From Acetobacteraceae bacterium (GTDB lineage Bacteria > Pseudomonadota > Alphaproteobacteria > Acetobacterales > Acetobacteraceae), in assembly GCA_947455205.1 (NCBI GenBank), contig CANGNF010000019.1, positions 18,057 to 82,056 of the forward strand: 64,000 bases of DNA, read 5' to 3'. Numbering within the stretch: position 1 is the first letter of the stretch; each line of letters starts with the position of its first letter. Below the pieces are notes generated by a model. That model was not told the origin of the DNA and did not search any database. It worked only from the letters and a program-made list of their open reading frames with translations. The translations under genes were made by a program, and so were the position numbers. Below are positions 59,128 through 64,000 of the stretch, one piece after another.

Positions 59128-60792
59128 CTATTCCAGCCCCTCGTAGAAATCATTCCCCTTGTCGTCCATGACGATGAACGCCGGGAAGTCCACGACCTCG
59201 ATCCGCCAGATCGCTTCCATGCCAAGCTCGGGGTATTCCAGCACCTCGACCTTCTTGATGCAGTCCTGCGCCAGGCGCGCCGCCGGGCCGCCGACGCTAC
59301 CCAGGTAGAACCCGCCATAGCTCTTGCAGGCGTTCAGCACGGCCTTGCTGCGGTTGCCCTTGGCCAGCATGACCATGCTGCCGCCGGCCTTCTGCAGGGC
59401 CTCCACATAGCTGTCCATGCGGCCGGCCGTGGTCGGGCCGAAGCTGCCGGTGGCCATGCCGTCGGGCGTCTTCGCCGGGCCGGCGTAGTAGACCGGGTGG
59501 TTCTTCATGTAGTCGGGCAGGCCCAGGCCGGCGTCGAGTCGCTCCTGCAGCTTGGCGTGGGCGATGTCGCGCGCCACCACCATGGTGCCGGTCAGGCTGA
59601 CGCGGGTCTTCACCGGGTGCTGGCTCAGCGTGGCGCGAATGGCGTCCATCGGCTGGTTCAGGTCGATGTTGACCACGTCGCCGCCCAGGATCTCGTCGGT
59701 CGCTTCCGGCAGGAAGCGCGCGGGGTCGTGCTCCAAATCCTCCAGGAACACGCCTTCCGGCGTGATCTTGGCCTTGATCTGCCGGTCCGCGGAGCAGGAG
59801 ACGCCGATGCCGATCGGCAGCGACGCACCATGCCGGGGCAGCCGCACCACGCGCACATCGTGGCAGAAGTACTTGCCGCCGAACTGCGCGCCGATGCCGA
59901 GGTTCTGCGTCAGCTTGTGCACTTCCGCTTCCAACTCGGGATCACGGAGCGCGTGGCCGGACTTGTCGCCGCTGGTCGGCAGCGCGTCCAGCCACTTGGT
60001 GCTGGCCAGCTTCACCGTCTTCAGCGTGGTCTCGGCCGACGTACCACCGATGACGATGGCCAGGTGGTAGGGCGGGCAGGCGGAGGTGCCCAGCGTCTTC
60101 ACCTTCTCCTCGATGAACGCGAGCAGCTTCGGCTTGTTCAGCACCGCGCGGGTCTGCTGGTACAGGAAGGTCTTGTTGGCGCTGCCGCCGCCCTTGAGCA
60201 CGAACATCAGGTGCAGCTCATCGGCATGGTGCTCGCCGGGCTGCGCCATGATGGAGAAATCCACCGGCAGGTTGTTGCCGGTGTTCACTTCCTCGAACAT
60301 CGAGAGCGGCGCCATCTGCGAATAGCGCAGGTTGGTCTCGGTATAGGTGCGGTGAACGCCGTAGCTCAGCGCCTCCTCCTCGTCGCCCTGCACCCAGACG
60401 CGCTGGCCCTTCTTGCCGAAGACGATGGCGGTGCCGGTGTCCTGGCACATCGGCAGCTTGCCGCCGGCGGCGATGCTGGCGTTCTTCAGCAGGTCCAGCG
60501 CCACGAAGCGGTCATTCGCCGAAGCCTCGGGGTCCTGCAGGATCTTCGCCAGCTGCTCCAGATGCGCCGGGCGCAGCAGGTGGGAGACGTCCTTGCAGGC
60601 CTGGAAGGCCAGTTCCTCCAGCGCCTTCGGGCTGACCTTCAGCACGGTCTCGCCATCCACCTGCATGGTGGAGACGCCGGCGATGTCCAGCTTGCGGTAG
60701 CGGGTGCTGTCCTCGCCCAGCGGGAACATCGGGCTGTAGAGGAAGCCTTCCGGGCGGCCCAGGGAAGGGGCGTTCGTGTTGTGGTCGGGCAT
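59128..60792 (-). CDS. fumA: Fumarate hydratase class I (iron-sulfur)
   Basis: The 554-residue protein carries the class I N-terminal block ([20 protein letters not shown], with a cluster Cys) and the C-terminal domain [20 protein letters not shown]. Two more Cys are placed to ligate the [4Fe-4S] cluster (in [10 protein letters not shown] and SCSADR). It is the oxygen-sensitive fumarase and functionally overlaps FumC in the same cluster. A two-tier hairpin at 60813-60854 precedes it on the minus strand. Confidence 0.95.
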   Translation of the reverse strand: MPDHNTNAPSLGRPEGFLYSPMFPLGEDSTRYRKLDIAGVSTMQVDGETVLKVSPKALEELAFQACKDVSHLLRPAHLEQLAKILQDPEASANDRFVALDLLKNASIAAGGKLPMCQDTGTAIVFGKKGQRVWVQGDEEEALSYGVHRTYTETNLRYSQMAPLSMFEEVNTGNNLPVDFSIMAQPGEHHADELHLMFVLKGGGSANKTFLYQQTRAVLNKPKLLAFIEEKVKTLGTSACPPYHLAIVIGGTSAETTLKTVKLASTKWLDALPTSGDKSGHALRDPELEAEVHKLTQNLGIGAQFGGKYFCHDVRVVRLPRHGASLPIGIGVSCSADRQIKAKITPEGVFLEDLEHDPARFLPEATDEILGGDVVNIDLNQPMDAIRATLSQHPVKTRVSLTGTMVVARDIAHAKLQERLDAGLGLPDYMKNHPVYYAGPAKTPDGMATGSFGPTTAGRMDSYVEALQKAGGSMVMLAKGNRSKAVLNACKSYGGFYLGSVGGPAARLAQDCIKKVEVLEYPELGMEAIWRIEVVDFPAFIVMDDKGNDFYEGLE

Positions 60793-60812
60793 GGGCGGGT
60801 CTCCGCTGGCGC

Positions 60813-60854
60813 CTGGGGCAGGACCGGTCCGGGTGGACCGATTTCGTGCCCCAG
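60813..60854 (-). promoter_or_regulatory. Two-tier stem-loop upstream of fumA
   Basis: CTGGGGCA (60813-60820) pairs with TGCCCCAG (60847-60854), and inside CGGTCC-gggt-GGACCG (60825-60840) forms a second stem. It lies 20-60 nt before the fumA ATG on the minus strand and could be a 5' UTR regulator or the sspB terminator. No U-tract follows. Confidence 0.4.
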
Positions 60855-60935
60855 AATCTGGTGGCTGGCGCGCTTAAGGCGGTGCCGACTTAGCCCAGCC
60901 GCGCGCGCAAGCCAATGCGGCCCGTGCGCCCCGCC

Positions 60936-61439
60936 TCAGTCCCGCTTGCGGCGGAAGGCGTCCAGGCTGACCACCTGCGGCCGCGCCGGGGCGGCGGCTT
61001 CCTCGGCCTCGGGCTCGGCCAGGGCCGCGGCCGGCGGTTCCTCGGCCGGCATCGCCTCCGGCACGCCCTGGAAGCGCAGGCCGAACTTCACCTGTGGGTC
61101 GGCAAAGGCGGTCAGCGCCGCGAACGGCACCGTCAGCACCGACGGCACGCCGCCGAAGCTCAGGCCCACCGAGAAGTAGCCGGTGGCGCGGTCCACCTTC
61201 AGGTCCCAGAACCGATGCTGCAGGACGATGGTCATTTCCTGCGGGTAGCGCGCCTTCAGGTGCGGCGGAATCGATACGCCGGGGAAGGTGGTACGGAAGG
61301 TGATGTAGAAGTGGTGTTCGCCCGGCAGGCCGTGATGCGCGGCATAGTCCAGCGCGTCCGCCACCACGGCGCGCAGCGCTTCCTCGGTCCACTGGGCATA
61401 TGGCAGCAGGCTCTCGGCCTGCGCGGAGTCATCAGTCAT
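60936..61439 (-). CDS. sspB: ClpXP adaptor SspB, alphaproteobacterial type
   Basis: The 167-residue protein (MTDDSAQAESLLPYAQWTEE) has the SspB-alpha domain with FYITFRTTFPGVSIPPHL and EMTIVLQHRFWDLKVD, and a flexible acidic/Ala-Pro linker ending in VVSLDAFRRKRD, the ClpX-binding tail. It brings ssrA-tagged proteins to ClpXP. The ssrA RNA gene lies 2.4 kb upstream on the same strand. I chose ATG 61439 over one eight codons earlier because family similarity starts there. Confidence 0.92.
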   Translation of the reverse strand: MTDDSAQAESLLPYAQWTEEALRAVVADALDYAAHHGLPGEHHFYITFRTTFPGVSIPPHLKARYPQEMTIVLQHRFWDLKVDRATGYFSVGLSFGGVPSVLTVPFAALTAFADPQVKFGLRFQGVPEAMPAEEPPAAALAEPEAEEAAAPARPQVVSLDAFRRKRD

Positions 61440-61510
61440 GCTTTCCCCCAAGGGCCGCAGCATAGCCGTGGATGGTGAATCACGAAAGTACGCGGCCCCG
61501 GTTGTTCAGG

Positions 61511-62848
61511 TTACCCGGCCAGCACCGCCATCAGCGGGCCCAGCTCGGTTGCCTGCTCCAGCCCGCGGACCGCCCGCAGCATCCCGGGGCCCTGCGCGGC
61601 GAAGCCGCCGATGCCGGCATTGTCGAGGAACTTGGCATCCAACGCCGCGTCGCTCATCGGGTTGTCGATGCTGCCGACCGGCGCGCTCACGGTCAGCGTG
61701 GCCTGCCGCCCATCCGCCAGGCGCGCGGTCACCCGGGCGGCGCCGCGCGGCAGGCTGGCGTCCAGCCTGGCCGTCACCTTGGCGCGGAAGGCGGCCAGGG
61801 CAGGGTCCGCCACCGCCGGCATCTCGAAATCCGCCACCCCGGCGCGGGCGCGGACGAAGCCGAGCGCGGCGCTGTGGTGGATGGAGACGCGGGCGTCGCG
61901 CTCGTTCCGCACCTGGCGGTCGCCCCGGTCCAGCAGCAGCTGGTCGCCGGCCACCTCCACGCTGGCGATCGCCTCGGGCGGCACGCCCAGCTGCTCGCGC
62001 AGGGCCAGGCAGGCGTCGATGACGGCGTGGAAGACGATGCCGGCGGGGTAGGGCTTGTAGGTGTTGCGGGCAATCTCCCACCGCGTGCCCAGCCCTTCGG
62101 TGATCTCGGCCAGGTTCGGCGTGTCGCCCATGGCTCGCGCCCAGCCCAGCGGGCCTTCAATGGCCGCCGGCGCCGCCTGGTAGCCCTGTTCCGCCAGGAA
62201 GGCCGCCAGCATACCGTTGCGGGCGGCGTTGCCCATGCCGACATTCTTGGCGGCGCTGGGCAGGTTCTCCACCAGGCCGGCGGACTGGCTGGCGGCGATG
62301 CCGATGGCGTGCCAGGTCTGCTCGGCGTTCAGCCCCAGCAGCTTGGCGGTGGCCACCGCGCTGCCGAAGCCGCCGCAGGTGGAGGTGATGTGCCAGCCGC
62401 GGGCGTAATGCCCGGGCGAGACGGCGTTGCCGATGCGGCACTCCACCTCCGCCCCCAGCAGGAAGGCGTGCATCACCTGGGCGCCGCTGAAGCCGCGCTG
62501 TTCCGCCAAGGCCAGGGCGGCGGGGGCGACGGGCGCGCTGGGGTGGATGACGGTCTGCAGGTGGGTGTCGTCGTAGTCCAGCAGGTTGCCGGCGATGCAG
62601 TTGACGAAGGCGGCGCTCATCGCGTCCAGCTTCACACCCTGGCCGAAGACGGTGCTGGTGGCCGGGCCGGCGGTCAGGCGCATGACCTTCAGCGCCGTGG
62701 TCACCGCGGGGTCCTGCGCCACGCCCAGGGCGCAGCCGATATGGTTCAGGATGCTGCGCAGCCCTTCCTGCCGCAGCGCCGGGGAGATGTCCTGCCAGCG
62801 GGAAGCGGCGACGAACTCGCCCAGGGTTTGTCCGACGAACATGCTCAC
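61511..62848 (-). CDS. MmgE/PrpD family protein
   Basis: The 445-residue protein has the family blocks NLLDYDDTHLQTVIHPSA (metal-free dehydratase-type Asp pair), HITSTCGGFGSAVATAKLLG and IARNTYKPYPAGIVFHAVID. The family includes 2-methylcitrate dehydratase PrpD and cis-aconitate decarboxylase. No prpB or prpC is adjacent, so the substrate is another hydroxy-tricarboxylate or unknown. Its start overlaps the Bug receptor stop (ATGA) on the minus strand, so receptor and enzyme are cotranslated, suggesting that the bound acid is the substrate. Confidence 0.9.
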   Translation of the reverse strand: MSMFVGQTLGEFVAASRWQDISPALRQEGLRSILNHIGCALGVAQDPAVTTALKVMRLTAGPATSTVFGQGVKLDAMSAAFVNCIAGNLLDYDDTHLQTVIHPSAPVAPAALALAEQRGFSGAQVMHAFLLGAEVECRIGNAVSPGHYARGWHITSTCGGFGSAVATAKLLGLNAEQTWHAIGIAASQSAGLVENLPSAAKNVGMGNAARNGMLAAFLAEQGYQAAPAAIEGPLGWARAMGDTPNLAEITEGLGTRWEIARNTYKPYPAGIVFHAVIDACLALREQLGVPPEAIASVEVAGDQLLLDRGDRQVRNERDARVSIHHSAALGFVRARAGVADFEMPAVADPALAAFRAKVTARLDASLPRGAARVTARLADGRQATLTVSAPVGSIDNPMSDAALDAKFLDNAGIGGFAAQGPGMLRAVRGLEQATELGPLMAVLAG

Positions 62849-63801
62849 TGTGCCTTCACGATAAGACCATCCCGCGCCGCCTGGGCCCAGCGGGTATCCT
62901 CCTGCCGGCGCAGCGCCTCGAACTCCGCCGGGCCGAGCGCGCCCAGGTCGGCGCCGATCCGCAGCAGCCGGTCGCGCACGCCGGCACCCTGCAGGGCGCG
63001 GGCAATGGCGGCGTGCATGGCGGTGGCGATGGCAGGCGGCAGCCCGGCCGGGCCGAGCATGCCGTACCAGCCGGCGAACTCGTAGCCGGGGATGCCGGCC
63101 TCGGCCAGGGTCGGCACCTCCGGCAACAGGCTGGAGCGGGTGGCGGTGGTGACGCCCAGCGCGCGGATCCGCCCGCCCTGGATATGCGGCAGCGCCGCGA
63201 CGGTGCTGTTCCAGCTGGTCGGCAGGTGGCCGGCGATCAGGTCGTTAAGCATCGGCCCGGCGCCCCGATACGTCACCTCCACCATCTGCACGCCCGCCAG
63301 CCGGCAGAACAGGTTGCCGGCGTAGGAGATGGCGGCATCCGTGGTGCCGAAGCCGATGCTGCCCGGCGCGGCCTTGGCCGCCGCCACCAGCTGCGTGGCG
63401 GTGGCATAGGGCGCGGCGGCGGTGGCGGCCAGCAGCATGGGAAAGCGCGACAGCAGCGCCACGGCGGTGAAGTCCCGCAGCGGCTGGAACGGCAGTTGCG
63501 GCATCACGTAGGGGTTCATGGTGTGGGCGCCGGTATCCACCAGGAACAGGTGGCCGTCGGCATCGCCACGCGCCACCATCTCGCTGCCGATGGCGCCATT
63601 GGCGCCGGCGCGGTTCTCCACCAGCACCTGCTGGCCCAGGATCGGCCGCAGCCCTTCCGCCAGGGTGCGGGCGAAGGCGTCCGTGCCGCCACCCGGCGCA
63701 TAGGGCACCAGCAGCCGTACCGGGCGCTGCGGCCAAGCGGGCTGCGCCAGCGCCGGGGAGGCGAGGGCGCTGAGCAGCAACGCGCGACGAGGAAGGGGCA
63801 T
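62845..63801 (-). CDS. Bug-family (TctC) tripartite tricarboxylate transporter substrate-binding protein
   Basis: The 318-residue protein has a signal (MPLPRRALLLSALASPALAQ) then WPQRPVRLLVPYAPGGGTDA. VLVENRAGANGAIGSEM, FGTTDAAISYAGNLFCRLA and LPEVPTLAEAGIPGYEF follow. It is translationally linked to the MmgE/PrpD gene downstream, one of the few receptors here with a metabolic partner, which favours a tri- or dicarboxylate ligand. Confidence 0.92.
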   Translation of the reverse strand: MPLPRRALLLSALASPALAQPAWPQRPVRLLVPYAPGGGTDAFARTLAEGLRPILGQQVLVENRAGANGAIGSEMVARGDADGHLFLVDTGAHTMNPYVMPQLPFQPLRDFTAVALLSRFPMLLAATAAAPYATATQLVAAAKAAPGSIGFGTTDAAISYAGNLFCRLAGVQMVEVTYRGAGPMLNDLIAGHLPTSWNSTVAALPHIQGGRIRALGVTTATRSSLLPEVPTLAEAGIPGYEFAGWYGMLGPAGLPPAIATAMHAAIARALQGAGVRDRLLRIGADLGALGPAEFEALRRQEDTRWAQAARDGLIVKAQ

Positions 63802-63859
63802 GGCAGGACGTTCCCGTGGGTTGCGGGCAGTCTCGGCGCATGGCGGGAAAGGGTAAAGT

Positions 63860-63887
63860 GGGGGGCTTCTGTTGCCCGGTGCCCCCC
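63860..63887 (-). terminator. Intrinsic terminator of ssrA
   Basis: On the minus strand GGGGGGC (63887-63881) pairs with GCCCCCC (63866-63860) around a 14-nt loop and is followed by ACTTT. It is downstream of the tmRNA tag and stop. Confidence 0.55.
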
Positions 63888-64000
63888 GAACCGCGCTTCT
63901 TACTGCTTACGCAGCAACAGCGAGTGCAACGTTGTCGTTCGCACTTAGGATGTAGCCCGATAACGGCGGTACAATGCCGGGCAAAAGCGTTCTCTTTACC
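63888..64000 (-). ncRNA. ssrA: tmRNA (ssrA), coding half of a permuted two-piece tmRNA, cut by window edge
   Basis: On the minus strand the tag frame at 63942-63907 reads GCG AAC GAC AAC GTT GCA CTC GCT GTT GCT GCG TAA, that is ANDNVALAVAA-stop, an alphaproteobacterial tmRNA tag. The conserved segment GGGCTACATCCTAAGTGC just before it matches the region preceding the resume codon. In alphaproteobacteria ssrA is permuted: the acceptor piece comes first and the coding piece last, so the acceptor half should lie beyond 64000. The exact ends are estimated. It rescues stalled ribosomes and marks products for ClpXP, using SspB encoded nearby. Confidence 0.9.

Noticed and set aside
1..64000. Insertion sequences, integrases, prophage or conjugation genes
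   Set aside because: No transposase, integrase, phage structural or relaxase motif was seen on either strand.

Overview
The window is GC-rich bacterial chromosome with very dense coding, short or overlapping gene junctions and many GTG starts. The gene content points to an alphaproteobacterium, most likely an Acetobacteraceae/Roseomonas-like genus. Supporting signs are five orphan Bug-type (TctC) solute receptors, an alpha-type SspB, a fused SecDF, a PHB depolymerase, and a permuted two-piece tmRNA whose tag reads ANDNVALAVAA. The genus assignment is inference. The tmRNA and SspB types are direct sequence evidence for the class.

Layout. 1-13.4 kb: a truncated MFS exporter, two glutathione transferases, PHB depolymerase, polysaccharide deacetylase, a Bug receptor, a second MFS carrier, GNAT, DsbA/FrnE, an alpha/beta hydrolase, a TPR protein and an iron-type alcohol dehydrogenase. 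13.4-18.9 kb: a hairpin-rich non-coding stretch, a degenerate EAL protein, fused SecDF and a Gfo/Idh oxidoreductase. 18.9-27 kb: acyl-CoA metabolism (acyl-CoA dehydrogenase, fumarase/ASL-superfamily lyase, two crotonases, nitronate monooxygenase) with two Bug receptors and an MBL hydrolase. 27.1-37.2 kb: a long co-directional array with a complete sugar-type ABC importer, an orphan molybdenum hydroxylase subunit, a 3-hydroxyisobutyrate-dehydrogenase-type enzyme, a flavoprotein monooxygenase with DUF2783, and an HpcH/HpaI aldolase. 37.3-38.1 kb: bfd-bfr iron storage. 38.1-41.7 kb (minus strand): an Ntn-hydrolase lipoprotein and a GH3-family acyl-amide synthetase.

41.8-50.5 kb is an assimilatory nitrate locus: nasT, an RNA leader carrying two ANTAR-type hexaloop hairpins, nasS, nrtABC, an FAD electron-transfer protein and nasA. 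NasS should hold NasT when nitrate is absent. Free NasT should bind the leader and allow read-through into nasS-nrt-nasA. Convergent to it is a two-component system whose kinase has an ethylene-binding (ETR1-type) membrane domain with every known ligand/copper residue conserved.

52.4-64 kb: a flavin reductase, a chemoreceptor gene split by a frameshift, a Bug receptor, an RHH protein, both classes of fumarase with RidA and VOC proteins between them, sspB, an MmgE/PrpD protein with a Bug receptor, and the coding half of ssrA at the right edge.

Most noteworthy: the ANTAR leader placed upstream of its own antagonist gene nasS, the bacterial ethylene-receptor-like kinase, and its proximity to a GH3/Ntn-hydrolase pair, which together suggest plant-associated chemistry (inference). 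No CRISPR array, transposase, integrase, rRNA or tRNA gene was recognised.
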